Below, in pieces: positions 21,901 through 35,246 of a stretch of DNA of 64,000 nt. The notes below the pieces were generated by a model. That model was not told the origin of the DNA, searched no databases, and worked only from the letters and a program-made list of their open reading frames with translations. How positions within the stretch are numbered: position 1 is the first letter of the stretch; each line of letters begins with the position of its first letter. Source of the stretch: Nelumbo lutea (Eukaryota; Streptophyta; Magnoliopsida; Proteales; Nelumbonaceae). The DNA is taken from NCBI GenBank assembly GCA_022828595.1, contig JAKGHH010000004.1, forward strand, positions 23,568,372 through 23,632,371. The letters are read 5' to 3'. The position numbers were made by a program, and so were the translations under genes.

Positions 21901-22160
21901 CATGGTTTTCGAACTGTCATTAACCCAAGTGGTCAAGCTGTTCGGCTAAGAAATTGTTTAGGCAATCAATTTTATTTTACCCCAAATTCAATTTGTGGTT
22001 AAAAACCACTGAATCAATGATTTATTGATTCAGGCTGTTAAATTATTAATTCTATTTTGTTGTCAAAATAAACTGCTCATTCATATTGAACGGTCGAACC
22101 ATTAATCTAAAAATCGGTGGCTAAAATGGTTGCATTTACGAGTCATTTTTTAAAATCATG
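21901..22160. mobile_element. hAT-like MITE, CATGGTTTTCAAA family, 260 bp, perfect TSD
   Basis: Begins CATGGTTTTCGAAC and ends TTTTTTAAAATCATG. The flanks are identical 8-mers, TTAATTTT (21893-21900 and 22161-22168). This is the best-delimited member of the family in the window and fixes its 8-bp duplication. Confidence 0.86.
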
Positions 22161-22498
22161 TTAATTTTCCATGTAAAAACATGGAAAATCCAATCCAACG
22201 GTTAAAATTGCAACATATAAGTTTTGCATTCGACCGTTGATTGTCTAGTGTTTGCTTTGTCCTTATTTGGAATACGCCTGGTTACCTTTGTTTGGACTTT
22301 AGAGGGTAGAAACTAGAGAGAGAATATCTTTGTTCTTCATTCCCTTCTCTTCTTTTCCTCTTTCTTTTTTTCTTAATGTTTTCTTCTTATTGGGTCATAG
22401 TTTAAATTTATGGTCCATGTTCAATGGATCGGACAGTCATGAAAAGTCAAGTTGACCCAGTATGCCGACCACACCACCATGGTGATAGTGGGTGGGGA

Positions 22499-22961
22499 TA
22501 GGTGTAAACAGATTGAATTCGAATCGGACCAAGCAATATCAGAATTTGAATCCGATTAAAATATTTGATATCTGACGGATATTAAAAATTAATACCCGAA
22601 TTTGAATCCGTATTCAAATATTCGATTTGATTCGAATTCGATTAATTAATTAATTTAGATAATTAATAAATATATAAAGTAAATATTTTATTGATATAAA
22701 GTATATAAATATATAAATTATTTATATAACTTAATTATTATATATAATTTATATAAAATATTTTATATAATACATAAGATTTAAATAATCGGTTGAATTC
22801 CAATGTTTATCAAATCGAATTAGGTCATATCCGAATTTGAATCCGATTAACTAATCGGTATGAATAGGATATCCGAATTCGACTGATTAGATATTCGAAT
22901 TATCCAAATTCGATTCGATTATTTCAAATATCAAATTTTTGAATATCGTTTAGCACCCCTA
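22499..22961. mobile_element. hAT-type MITE, 463 bp
   Basis: Begins TAGGTGTAAAC and ends GTTTAGCACCCCTA. Flanks GGTGGGGA (22491-22498) and AGTGGGGA (22962-22969) match 7 of 8. The interior has many inverted GAATTCGAATC/GATTCGAATTC motifs and an AT-rich centre. Confidence 0.82.
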
Positions 22962-22969
22962 AGTGGGGA

Positions 22970-23866
22970 AGGAGATTTTAATGCATTAAATAAAGGTGGT
23001 GATTTTGAGTATTTTTGCAAATACATTATTTTCTCAAGGGAAATCAACCAGCTGATAGTTTAAATTATTTATAAATACATCTCATATCAGGCATACCATA
23101 TCATATCTTTAGGATTTAATATACATTGTTGAAACTATTTTCAATTTTTTTATTAAATAATATATATTAAAAAGTCTTAAAACCAAAATTAAAAAAAAAC
23201 TAAAAAAATTAAAAAAGTACAAGATTAAGTGCCATGCACAGAGGTATACGGATACTTTGAACCATGCTCCTAAGCAACATACATGGTGGGTCCCACTTTT
23301 ATGGTGGGTTGCAGTCTCATGGTGAGATATGTGATGTCAACGTATATTGATGGAGTGTTGAAACATGTTTTAGTGGCAGAGAGTATTGTAGACGGACATT
23401 TTAATATGGGGCTACAAAGACATAAAATCCAATTCGATGGAGGGTATATCCAATTCTATTCGATAATTAGAAATCTGACCAATCCAAATTCAATAAGAAT
23501 CCGTTGGACTTCCAAAATCATTATTTGAATTCGAATTCAAATATTTTATTGGATAATTAATTTGGATTGAAGTAAAAAAATGATGATATAATATAAATAA
23601 TATTATAGAATATATTTATATATAAAATATACATACAATATATAATATATAACATACAATATTTTATAATTAATAGATCGAATATAATCGGAATATATTT
23701 AAATTTGATCCATAAACTAAACGAATTGGCTTTTCCACTTCAATCCAATTTATTAAAATGAATGGAGATGTCACAAACTGGAAGCGGATGAGGACTCGTC
23801 GTTTAATAGCCCTCCGCCCCTCCCACCTTGCACAACGCCTGAATCATCATGAGAAGATATAATTAA
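22970..23866. other. Spacer with AT-rich repeat remains
   Basis: The segment at 23430-23760 again carries AATTCGAATTCAAAT motifs like the MITE at 22499, but clear ends and flanking repeats are missing. No gene is seen. Confidence 0.4.
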
Positions 23867-24097
23867 TGCTCTGTTTAGAAGGAGAACAAATGCAAATAGG
23901 TACAGTGCAAATGCATATTAAATAAGGTTGTGTTTGTTTGAAACAAAAAAAATAGAGAAATGGAGAGAAATATAAAAAAATCTTTATAAATCTTATATAA
24001 GTTTTTTTTATATTTCCCTTCCTTTCCTATCTTTTCCTTCAAAATAAATATAACATAATATAAAATATAAGATTTTGCACTCCTTTCAAACTGAGCC
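23867..24097. mobile_element. Small TIR element, about 230 bp
   Basis: Left end TGCTCTGTTTAGAAGGAG and right end CTCCTTTCAAACTGAGCC pair as TIRs (about 14 of 18). TTAA directly flanks both sides (23863-23866 and 24098-24101). The superfamily is uncertain: TTAA would suit piggyBac-type elements, but the end resembles PIF/Harbinger. Confidence 0.55.
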
Positions 24098-24908
24098 TTA
24101 ATGACCATATGCGATTTACTGATCGATTTCTCTACTGCTACTTTTAGAGTTGGCGGTAGATTGCATTTCCATAGAGCAACCGGCCAAAACATTGAATTGG
24201 TAGCGATCATAACTTGGCTAGACGATTTCTCATATGGTATTCAGAAAAGGTTGGCTCTTGACCTTCTGTAACATTTATGAATCTCATTCCTTCTTTAATT
24301 AATGAATCCATTTTTGGTGTTCAAGCTCCAAGCTTCCCATATTAGTGTAGCCTTGCTCCGCCCAAATGTTCAAATAGAAACCAAATTATTTTGAGAAAGG
24401 AGGCAAACCTTAGACCGCCCGGCTTCAATTAATTAATAGAGCAGAAGTACTTCTATCAAAAACAAAAACATTCACTAAGCATTTGTATGTTTTTGTTAGG
24501 AGATACACCGCCACGCCCCAATTAATAGCGCAGAAGCATTTCATGAAAATTTGCCAATCTGTATGATTTCATTTCTAAAGAAAACTACTATTACAACAGT
24601 AATAGTTATGGGTTTGGGGTATGGGCCGCCAACCCATGAAAAAAAAATTATATATAGTAAAAACAATATGATTTGGCCAATGTTGTGCGACCGTTTTCTT
24701 GTTTTGAGAAACAAAATTTAGTATTAAATATTTGGTTTTATTGTTATAAAAAGAAAAAGAAAGCATTAAAATGTCAATATGCCTAATACCCCGCATTTCA
24801 ATATGATCAATATTTTCTTTTTATAATATTTTTTTATTTTATAAGGATCATACGGATTGGATTTTTCATTCCAAAGCTTTAGAACTTTTAAGAAAATATA
24901 TGCACCCA

Positions 24909-27895
24909 CTAGCAGTGGCCCGTCCGATGCACCGGATGGAGCACCCCTTCTTATCCTTCACCTCCATAAGTCAAGACACTCCACTCCATCTCTGTCTTGA
25001 CCCTAGTGGTAGGCAAGTTCAAGGTGAGACACCCATTTTCCATCGGGGGAATCCCCAAATTTTCCCCACCCTGAGGCAACCACCCAAGTTCAAGGTGAGG
25101 CACCCATTTCCCATCGGGGGAATCCCTAAGTAGGATTATGGGAATTTGGGGATATTTTAGGAATTGGATTATGATAATTTGGGGTATTTTATAAATGAAA
25201 TTATGGGATCCTAAGATTATAATAATATGAGGAATTATTAGAGATATTTTAAAAATTAATATTATATCTACAAATATTTTACTAATTTACCATCACCTTC
25301 GGCGAATTATATGCAAACCCCATCCCTAATTTGGGGCAAAAATATATTTCCCTGTCCCCACCCCGTCCCCATTTAAGATTTTAGAAAACTTACCATGTTT
25401 GGGGCGGGGCAAGGTAGTGCCCCAATTTTACAAGGAAAATTGTCATCCCCACATTTCTAATAATTTTCTATAACTAATTAACTAACAATAATTTATGATA
25501 ATTTCCAAAAAATTATTGAAATTGCTATTGATTAGTAGAAATGTATAGTACATTAATTATTTACAATAACAATAATGGGTTGTTATTTAAATAGTTATGG
25601 AACAATTTTTTGATAGATTAGTTTCCTAAATTTTTTAATAATTATTTAGATAAATAATAATAATAATAGATTATTATTTAACTAGTATTGGAGAATATTT
25701 TTTCATAGATTAATTTCTTGATTTCTTAATTACTTATTTAAAAATAATTATAGATTATTAGTTAAAGAGTTTCCCTAAATTATTTGATAATTGCTAACTA
25801 TAACTATTGACTTTATAGAAATTAGTAAATTATGCTAATTAGTAATATATTTTATCAATAAATTATTATTGTAAAATTTTAATGAAATTTTATTAAATTA
25901 CAATGATAAATGTAAATTATGCTAAACAATGAAATTTTGAACATTTATTAATTTTTAGTAGAATAATAAATTATTTAGGATTTGTTAAATAATGGATTAT
26001 TTCTAAAATAATTATTTCATATTTTTTGGTAGAATATTTTTCAAAAATTTTAATAATTTTCATAACTAATGAATTACTTAACAATAGTGGAAGATGCCAT
26101 GAATATATAGGAAATATCGAATTCCCCTTATTCCCCTCTCTTTAATTTGCTTGAAATCACATCTATAGATATAAATATTGTTTGATTTGGAAAACCAAAT
26201 CTTAATAAATTATGGCCCAATTTTCATGGGAAAGTGCATATATATATATATATATACATTAGATATAATATTTACCACGGGAAAGTAGGAAAATTCCCAT
26301 ATCATAATTTTTTATTTCATTTTTTAATAATACCACTATAATTTATTAAGTTTAAATTCAATTTTTAAGTTTAAATCTTTTGAACAAACAAACTAAATCA
26401 AAATTAGACCCAAATTGATACAACCCGAGTTGACGGGATTTCACTAATGGTCAATAGGTTTCGAGTAATAAACTCCTGAACTAACCAAGTTGATTTGGTT
26501 AGCGAAACAACCTACAACCGAATGAACCAATCATTGAACACTCCTAATTTCAGCTAAATTAATAGTCTAATCTCTAATAAATAACAATAGTTTAATCTCC
26601 AATAATTATTAAAAATTTATAGAAAAAATACACAATTATTGAAAATAAATATATAAAGAAAATACAATAGATATATAATAAAAATATAATAATTATAAAA
26701 ATACAATAAACACTTAAAATGTACTAAACTAGTCAATAAATAGTGTAATCTCAATAATAATTTAATCTCTAATAAATATTAATCAATAAATTATAAAAAA
26801 ATACATAATTACTAAAAATAAATTCATAAAAAATACAATAAATTAAATTTAAAAATTTAAATAGTGGATGTTTAATCTCTAATAATTATTGACAATTTAT
26901 CGTTAAATAACAAACAAAATAGATTTATAAATAATTATTGAAAACATATTTTTCAAAAAGTACAATAAATAATTACTCAAAATAAAATAAATATTAATTT
27001 TTGTATATATATAAATATATAATGAATATACACTATTATTGTAAAATTACTACTAATAACTATTAATTTTATTTTGAAAGTTATTTTCTATAATTATTAA
27101 GTGGTATAAGTGAAATTAGTTATTTACAATATTATTTAGTTATTTAAATAATATTGTTATTTAAAATTTTAAAATAGTAATTATTTATTGAATTTAATAT
27201 CCATAAAATTATAGTTAATAATATTACTACATAATTAATCATTAATTTTGCAGAATATTAAGTTATTATTAATATGAATATTACGATTATTTTCTACTTT
27301 TAAGAATTTTTTTAAGTTTACTACATAATTTTTTTATTTTAACTATTTAAATTTTAGTCATGTAAAATATTTCGTTATTTAAATATTTAGAAATTAAAAA
27401 AATGTAAAATTTTAAAAAAAATTATTATTTGAATTTTATTTATTTTAATGTTATTATGTAATTTTAAATATTTTGTTATATAATTATTTAGCTATTTTTC
27501 ATGATTTTCTATTTAAGATATTTAGTTACTAAAATATTTAATTGATGTTTTATTTTTAATGTTAAATTTTTATTATTTGAATAACATTTAAATTGACCAA
27601 TTTGTAAAATCATAATTTATATTATTACTACATAATTTCATGATGAATTTTGTAAAAATAAAATAATATGAATATTATAAAATCTATTATAATTAATTCT
27701 TGTGTTTTGAATAAAGATTTAAAAGTTAGTATTTATTTTTTTATAATATTTAAATAATTCTAAAAGTTTTTAATTGAAACTTTGGTTATACAAATGTAGA
27801 TAAAAAGTGGGGGAGAGGATAAATAGGTCTTAGAGATAGTTGAGGAGAGAACCTCTCTACTATATATGTCTTGCTAAATATAGATAGATAGATAT
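24909..27895 (-). mobile_element. Helitron-like non-autonomous element, copy 2
   Basis: On the minus strand the 3' end is CCATCCG-GTGCAT-CGGACGG (hairpin with one wobble pair) before CTAG at 24909-24912. The other end is the GATAGATAGATATAGATGA run near 27895. The body shares long colinear stretches with copy 1: TAGACCCAAATTGATACAAC at 26405 against 10727, and the ACACAATTATTGAAAAT block. It also shares them with copy 3. From 25056 on it lies within a tandem duplication. No helicase coding is visible; the 5' boundary is approximate. Confidence 0.6.
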
Positions 27896-28173
27896 AGATG
27901 AGTATATAGTTGCATCCTATGGATATAATACATTTTGAATCACGTCAATGTTTTAATCTTTGAATAATAGGAAGGCTTTTATTTTTTCCAAGGAAATAAA
28001 AAATGTTGACCCCCGATAGGCACCATTTTGCATAATAAATTTCATGGTTTTGAAAACCGGGTCAGACCGAATGGTCAAACCAATTGACCCGGGAACTGGT
28101 CAGGTAATCGGTTCTATTTCACCCTAAAAATTCTCTTAGGCCAAAAACTGTTAATTTGGTCAGTGACTCAATG
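25056..28173. repeat. Tandem duplication, left unit (3.1 kb)
   Basis: The unit begins with TTTCCCCACCCTGAGGCAACC, just inside Helitron-like copy 2. It runs past that element's 5' end, through GAAGGCTTTTATTTT, into the first part of a MITE (from 28036). At about 28173 the sequence restarts at the unit's beginning (TTCTCCCCACCCTGAGGCAA). Order and content are the same as in 28174-30510, with about 0.8 kb more in this unit. Confidence 0.82.
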
Positions 28174-28918
28174 ATTCCAAATTCTCCCCACCCTGAGGCA
28201 ACCACTTAAGAATAATCTAATTTGTGGATATTTTACAAATAGGATTATGGGAATATGGGGGTATTTTAGGAATTGTATTATGAAAATTTGGGGGGTATTT
28301 TATAAATGGAATTGTGAGATCCTAGGATTATAAGAATATGAGGAAAACTTAAAGATATGTTAAAAATCAATATTAAATATACTGATATTTTACTAATTTA
28401 CCATTAGGTTTGGAGAATTATATGTAAACTTTGTCCCTTCCTCATCCCTGATTTGGAGCAAAAATATTTTCTCTGTCCCCACCCTGTCTCTCTCCTATCT
28501 CTATTTAAAATTCAAGAAAACTTGCCACATTCGGGGTGGAGCAGGGTAGGCCCTAGTTTTATAGGGAAAATTGTCATCCCTACAATTCTTTTTATAAATA
28601 ATTAACTAACAGTAAATTAAATAACAATAAATTATAATATTTTATGATAATCTCCAAAAATTATGGAAATTGTTGTTGATTAGCAAAAATGTATAGTAAT
28701 TTAGTTTACAAAAATAACAAATTAATGTGAGTTAATGTAAATTATTTACTATTAATCAATGTGTTGTAATTATGGAAAATTACATTAATATTAATTAAGA
28801 GTAAATCATTTGTTGTTAATTATTGTAAAACCATGTATGGTTAAAGTCAACCATGTGGTCTACATTGGTGTGGATAGATTCAATAATTTTCCTAAATTAT
28901 TTCATAATTATTTATTAA

Positions 28919-28961
<43 letters not shown>

Positions 28962-30510
28962 GATTGTTATTTAAATAAATATGAAACAATTTATGATAGA
29001 TTAATTTCCCAATTTGATTTTCCTAAAATTTTTAGTTGAATAATAATAATGGACCACTATTTAAATAGTTTTGGGTAATTTTTTTCATAGATTAATTTTC
29101 TAAATTTTTAATTATTATTTATTTAAATAATAATGAACTGTTAGTTAAACAATTTCCCTAAATTATTTGATACTTGTTAACTATAATTATTGGTTTTATA
29201 GAAATTAGTAAATCACACCAATTAGTAATATATTTTTATGAATAAATAATTGTTGTAAAAATTTAATGATATTTTATTAAATCACAGTGATTAATGTAAA
29301 TTACGCTAAACATTAAAAATTCGAACATTTATTAATTAACCAATTCTTAGTTTTCACTAATGGTTGGTCAGTTTCAAATGACCAACTCCCTAACTCGTCC
29401 AAATCAGTTTGGCTATCCGAACAATCTCCAACCGAACTTAATTTCCTAGTGAACACTCCTAATTTTAGCTAAATTAATAGTCTAATCTCTAACAAATAAT
29501 AATAGTTTAATTTTTAATAATTATTAAAAATTTATAGCGAAAATACACAATTGTTGAAAAATATATTTATAACAAAAATACAATAAATAACTAATAAAAA
29601 GCTTTAATACCTCTAAGTTAATTAATCTACTTCCACTATTTCAATAATATTTATTTTTTCATTTATTTATATTTTATATTCTTAATATAAATTTAGTCAT
29701 GTTAAATATTTCATTATTTAAATATTTAAATAATATGTAAAATATTCAAAAAAAAATCGTTATTTGAATCCTATTTGTTTTAATGTTATTGTAATATTAA
29801 ATACTTTGTTATATATCTACTTAGCTGTTTTTAATGTTTTGTTATTTAAGGTATGTTATTGAAATAAATAATGTTTTATTTTTTATGTTAAGTTTTATTT
29901 TTATTATTTGAATAACATTTAAATTGAATAATTTGTAAAATTATAATTTATATTGTTACTACATAATTTTGTGATGAATTTTGTAAAAATATAATCATAT
30001 GAATATTATTAAATCTATTATAATTATTTTTTGTGTTCTGAATAAAAATTTTAAAGTTAGTATTTAATTTTGTTATAATATTTAAATAATTCTAAAATTT
30101 TTTTAATTGAAACTTTGGTTAGATAGAAGTAAATAAAAAAGTGGGGAAGAGGATAAATAGGAATTAGAGATAGTTTAAGAGAGAATCTCTCTAATATATA
30201 TGTCTTGCTAGATATAGATAGATAGATAGATAGATATAGATGAGTATGTAGTTGCATCGTGTGGATATAATACATTTCGAATCATGTCGATGTTTTAATC
30301 TTTGAATGATAGGAAGGCTTTTATTTTGGAAATAAAAACTATTGAGCCTCTGATTGGCACCATTTTGCATAATAAATTCCATGGTTTTGAAAACTGGATT
30401 AGACCGAATGGTCAAACCAGTTGACCCAGGAACTGATCAGATAATCGGTTCTATTTCACCCTAAAAATGCTCCTAGGCCAAAAACCGTTGATTTGGTCAG
30501 TGACCCACTG
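28174..30510. repeat. Tandem duplication, right unit (about 2.3 kb)
   Basis: The second copy of the 25056 unit shares CCCCACCCTGAGGCAACCAC, GGGAAAATTGTCATCCC, the GCTAAATTAATAGTCTAATC block, and ATATGTCTTGCTA followed by the GATAGATAG run. It continues into the same MITE insertion, complete here (30380-30777). It is internally deleted by roughly 0.8 kb relative to the left unit and contains an (AAT)n expansion at 28919. Confidence 0.82.
28919..28962. repeat. (AAT)n microsatellite
   Basis: About fourteen uninterrupted AAT triplets inside the right duplication unit; the left unit has only a short run at about 25658. Confidence 0.9.
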
Positions 30511-30777
30511 ATCCAAACGGTCGAACCATTGACCCAGACAACAGTTTTTGGTCATTTTTATTTTAATTTTTTCAAGTCAGAATGGGTCGTCCATTCAAAC
30601 CAAATAGTTGAACCATTCAACCTAGAGAATATTTTTGATCTTTTTTATTTTAATTATTGTTTATTTTTATTTTTTAAGTTAGAATGGATTGTGCATTTGA
30701 ACCAGATGATCTAACCATTTGACTTGGGAACCGATCCCCAAAACAATTCCATGTTCGGTCTGATTTTTAAAACCTTG
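30380..30777. mobile_element. hAT-like MITE, CATGGTTTTCAAA family, 398 bp
   Basis: Begins CATGGTTTTGAAAACTGG and ends GATTTTTAAAACCTTG. Flanks ATAAATTC (30372-30379) and ATGAATTC (30778-30785) match 7 of 8. The same insertion, cut off on its right side, is present at 28036 in the left duplication unit, so it predates the duplication. Confidence 0.82.
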
Positions 30778-31216
30778 ATGAATTCAGACACTTTGACATA
30801 CAAGAATGTGAACTAGTTAACATATATAACTCCATCTTTTCATTTTTTTTTTCTGTATTAATTCTCATCTATCTCCTCCTAGTCTCTCAATGTAAATGCA
30901 AAAGAGAATGAAATTAACTACCGTTTTTTCTATTTTTGTTCGGTTTTCCCGAACACCAAACCAGACCGCCACAGGAGAGAGAAGAAAAAGGAAAGATAAT
31001 GTGATGTGGAGTTATGAATCATCTCTAGAACATTCCAACCAATTTTGGCGTCAAAGGAAAAAAAAAAATCCAATCAATTTCGGATAAGGCCGGCCCTGGC
31101 CTCCATTATTTAGGAAACTTCTCGGTCTCTCAAAATCTCATAAACCAAATGAGAAAATTTCCCTTTCACTTTCTCCACTCATAATCAATATTTGGCTCGG
31201 TTAAGAGCCTAAGATT

Positions 31217-31351
31217 ATGGAGATACCCACCAAAGTTGCTGCTCTCTATCTTTTGACACTGTTGTTGCTCACAAAGCACAACTGGACCATAATGGATATG
31301 TGCAATAATAGTAGTAATGTCAAGCTCGGAGTCCCAAGGGATCAACCCTAA
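31217..31351 (+). other. 44-codon open frame with hydrophobic N-terminus
   Basis: ATG at 31217 opens a frame whose residues 7-18 are hydrophobic (VAALYLLTLLLL), like a signal peptide, and which ends at TAA 31349-31351. No homology is recognised. It could be chance, a first exon or a small secreted peptide. Confidence 0.15.
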
Positions 31352-31443
31352 CCCATTCTAAGTGATGTCTGATTGGTGAAAACCAACCCTAATACAAACA
31401 TGATAATCAATCCAACCTAGTTTTTCGAGTTGGATTAGGGTTA

Positions 31444-31763
31444 GGGCCTGTTTGTTTCCTCTTAATTCTTATCTCTTAAGAAGGATCTTACAATTTTAAG
31501 AGGAAAACAAATGTTCATTTCATTTTATCTCTTATTTATTAATTAAAGAAGAATCTTACAAGTTTTTGTTTTCAATGATACTCCTAAACATAAATAAAAA
31601 TTCTCATATATGGGAGTTAAAATGGACTTTTTATAATTTTTAGAATTCAGAACAACATTCTCTGCATTGAGAAAAGAAAAATTCACCAATATAATACCGA
31701 TATACCTCTTAATGTAATTATTGCACTTTCAAATGTTAGACGTCAAATCAAACGAATATGCCC
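31444..31763. mobile_element. PIF/Harbinger-like MITE, 320 bp
   Basis: Left end GGGCCTGTTTGTTT and right end AAACGAATATGCCC form a TIR. TTA duplications flank it at 31441-31443 and 31764-31766. The interior contains an inverted pair around TCTTAAGAAGGATCTTACA. Non-coding. Confidence 0.78.
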
Positions 31764-31766
31764 TTA

Positions 31767-34739
31767 GTGTGGACTAATCTAGCCTAAGTTGCAGTCCTAC
31801 TCTCATTGATCAACCAAAAATTAAATTAAATGTGAAATTTTCAATTTGCAAGCCCATGAACAATAAACAGAATAGGGTGATCATGTTTTACAGGATGTTC
31901 TACAATATGAATTATTTTTCTTATTTTTGGAACCAAAAACAAATCAAAACCATCTTGTTTTAAATAGATTGTTTCTTAAAACAAAAACACAAGAAACATA
32001 TTTTTTGTTGTATATATATTTTTTGTTTTCAAAACTGAAACCAAAAATATGTTATTGAATCTGGTTTCAAAAACATGTTTTAATCTGATAATAAACCCTA
32101 AGCAGCAATAGCACCAGAACATAACGATTGCCTTGACAGCTTTGTCATCTTTACAAGGCGGCATGGCATTTAGTTTCCTTGCTTTCTGCTGAAATCTAAG
32201 AGGTGTGAGAAGCCAATCAGCCAATCGATGGAGTGTTTTGTTTTATAATGGAGGTGGCAACAAAGGTGATACATTGCTTACAATGCATCAATGAAAAGTG
32301 ACGTAACTAGATGAGTCCACAGCTGGTTTGATCGAGTTTGGAAAACTTTTCTTCTCACGATTTTGATTTGCTACAGCCTACAGCTGGTTGTTTGTCTGTA
32401 TACATTTTGGTTGCCAAGAGTCCACGACATCTCTCTCTCTTTCATTCATATCTGCATTGTCACTTCAATAATGGCTAGTTGCTTGCTTGTTCTTCATGCC
32501 TACCTCCACTAGTAAAAGCCAAAAAGTACAACCATTTGTTTCCTTGTGGTGATGGAACCTGTACGAGAGGGGGAAAATGGTGGGCTATTGAACGAGACCC
32601 TACGTTCAGCCCATCAAATCATCCATTAGAGCTTTTCATTTGGTGGGCCCTGACCCTGGCCCATCAGCCCAATCATGTATCTTTCAAACGAATCATTAGC
32701 CAAACTATCATATAATTCAAATGATTTTCAGGTTATCAAATGGAATCCAAAATCATCGACAGAAGCAACTCTATACTGACTGACTTTACCCCTCACAGTT
32801 GGTCCACACCAAATGAGGTAGACAAATGTCATCATTCACCTTGCCCTGCTCTCTGAATGTTTATGAAGCTACCAGGCACTAAATCGTCCTATTAACCCTT
32901 ACAGCAGCCTACCCATCTTCGCATTAGCAAACCTGGGCCCAATTTTTTTGGTGGAATCCCATCCATTCCAAAGGCCCGTTTGGGCCTTGGTGGTTTCGAC
33001 AGAGGCAAATTCCTCAAGTTATCCACCCAAAACTGTAGTCCGTTTCATACATGTTTTTTTCTTGAAAAACTTCTAGGATTGATTGACCAATAAATGTTGG
33101 GCCAATGCGGCATTAAACAAATTTAATGGGTGGGATCAACCCATTAGGTTGCTTTACTGTGATCAATTCAAGGTAATGGCCTGACTCAGGCATCCCAAGG
33201 ATTGACCCTTTAGTCCGTGTCTCAAGTACAAGATCCCCTTTTACCCTTATTAGAGTTGGGTGGACTAGTGGGCCTTGTGGGATGAAGGAATACTGGGCCT
33301 ACATGTAGAATACGAATGGGTTAAATTCCTTTACTAATATGAATTCGGAATTCCATATGCAAATACCCAAATTGTAAACTGCAGAGAAAAGGCATTAAAT
33401 CCATGTCTAAACCTTTATCATGTCTTGGTCTATGGAGAATTGAGCAGAGTGGCTTACCTGCCCACCATGGATTCCTACAAATTATTAATTCCCTCTTTAC
33501 ATAAAAAACAAAATAATACCCAGGATGGATTTCTAGAAGAAATAAATAATGCCCCATTTGCATTAAAAACAAATTATAAAATTACACAATGTAGAAAATT
33601 ACAATATGCTAAAGTTATGAGATTTCAGATTTCCCTTGTTGGTTGCTTGAGGACAGTAGACCAGCCCTGCACCAGTTGGGACCCCCCCCCCCCATTCATA
33701 ACTTCCAACAAGAAAATTTCTTGCACAAATGCATCAGAAATATGGATTACTTGAATGATCATAGGCACTTGATCCATTGCATATTGAGAAAAACATGTTT
33801 GAGCATTTGTCAGAGAGACTTCTTGACTCTGTGTGTATGGGCTCTTGCACTTTGTCATGGGCTTCCGGTCTGGAATACAAAGACTGGAAAGAAGAAGTCA
33901 TCTCTCGAAAAATCAATTGCTTAGGTCAATCTCCTCACCCAATTTTTAGAGGTTTCTTCGGGTCATTGTAATGAAATTGGATTTGATCCTCACAATACGT
34001 GCTCACACCGTTTTTACAGTCCCTTGCAGCCTTGTATTAGAAATATCTCCCCATACATGTTTTTATGCTATGGATTCACACGTTTCAATAAATTGGTCTG
34101 TTATTAGACCCCAGGCCTTGCCATCTGAAAGAAGCCCAAGCCCAAACATTATATCAATAAAATGGCCCATTAGACACAAGTAGGATATCTGGCTTTTGTT
34201 TTGTTTTTTTCTAGTTTTCATTAAACCCAATTATTAATCAATCTGGTTTTCGATTCAGTTTGGGCAGTCGTTTGGATCAGACCCATTGACACTCCTAGTT
34301 TTTACACGTGGCATGATCTAGATTTTTAACTGGGGTTGCATTTGGTTTTCTGTTAAGTAAATGAATTTTTCTGGTTAAAATATTCCAATCTTTTTACAGT
34401 CCAAAAACTCTGTATCTCACCCCCTTATGGTTAAAATATTCCAATATTTTCTAAAATGGATGAAAATATAGCTCAAATACTTTCAGCTGGATCAATAAGT
34501 AACGAGAGTAATTGGATTGGCCCCGGTTTGATATGCCCAGCCCATTAACAATATTAATATAATGAACTTGAGAAAATGAAAAAAAAAAAAGAAAAAAATA
34601 TATATAGCACAACCAAAGGGAGTGATCTGTCCTATCTTGCAAATTTGTGGGCTTGAGCTAACGTTTTAGGTTGGGTCTAGGCCCGAAACATGTATTATAT
34701 AAATGTAACAATATGATACACAAAATATATTATAATACA
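31767..34739. other. Spacer, no gene supported
   Basis: Several frames of 60-110 codons exist (for example 33321-33924, both strands), but they overlap one another, lack domains and show no splice logic. A C-run lies at about 33682. A hAT-like end (CATTGACACTCCTA) near 34297 has no matching partner. Confidence 0.45.
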
Positions 34740-35208
34740 GGTTAAAATATAAAAACCTCTCTTGAGGTTTCTGACAATCATAAAACTTCCCTTGTGGTTT
34801 CATTTTTACAAAAACCTTCCCAGTAGTATTGAAAAAACTTGCAACTACCTCCTTTTCTTATTGTCATAGACAAAAACCATTGGCCTGCATTAGTTTTTCA
34901 AATGTGTCGGTTTTACCCTTATATCTATCAATTTAAATGAAAACTTAATACTTCAAAATAAATTTTCACTTTTAATTAAAAAAAACCAATTTAAATTGAA
35001 AAACAATAGAATAATTTTACTCTATAAAAACGTTAGCTCTAATGAAGTTAAGAAGGACAAGTGAAAATTTTTAAATTATATTAAAAGATGTCCTAATAAA
35101 TTGGTTTGGTAATTTTGTAACTTTGAAGTCTTTATTACTGGAACAAAGAGAAAAGGGAGGTAATTGCAGGTTTTTTATAAATTATACGGGAGGTTTTAAT
35201 ATTTTACC
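34740..35208. mobile_element. Probable Mutator-type MITE, about 470 bp
   Basis: The left end GGTTAAAATATAAAAACCTC pairs with the right end GAGGTTTTAATATTTTACC. Internal blocks AACTTGCAACTACCTCC and GGAGGTAATTGCAGGTT are also inverted. No convincing 9-bp duplication was found, so the class is inferred from TIR length and style. Confidence 0.5.
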
Positions 35209-35242
35209 TTATACATAATTTATGTCATAATATATAAAAATA

Positions 35243-35246
35243 CTAG
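35243..35246 (-). other. Helitron-like 3' end (CTAG with decayed hairpin)
   Basis: CTAGCAGAGGGGCCCAGTTT, then CGCAGGG, matches the pattern of the other CTAG termini here, but the hairpin arms no longer pair well. No partner 5' end was identified. Confidence 0.35.
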
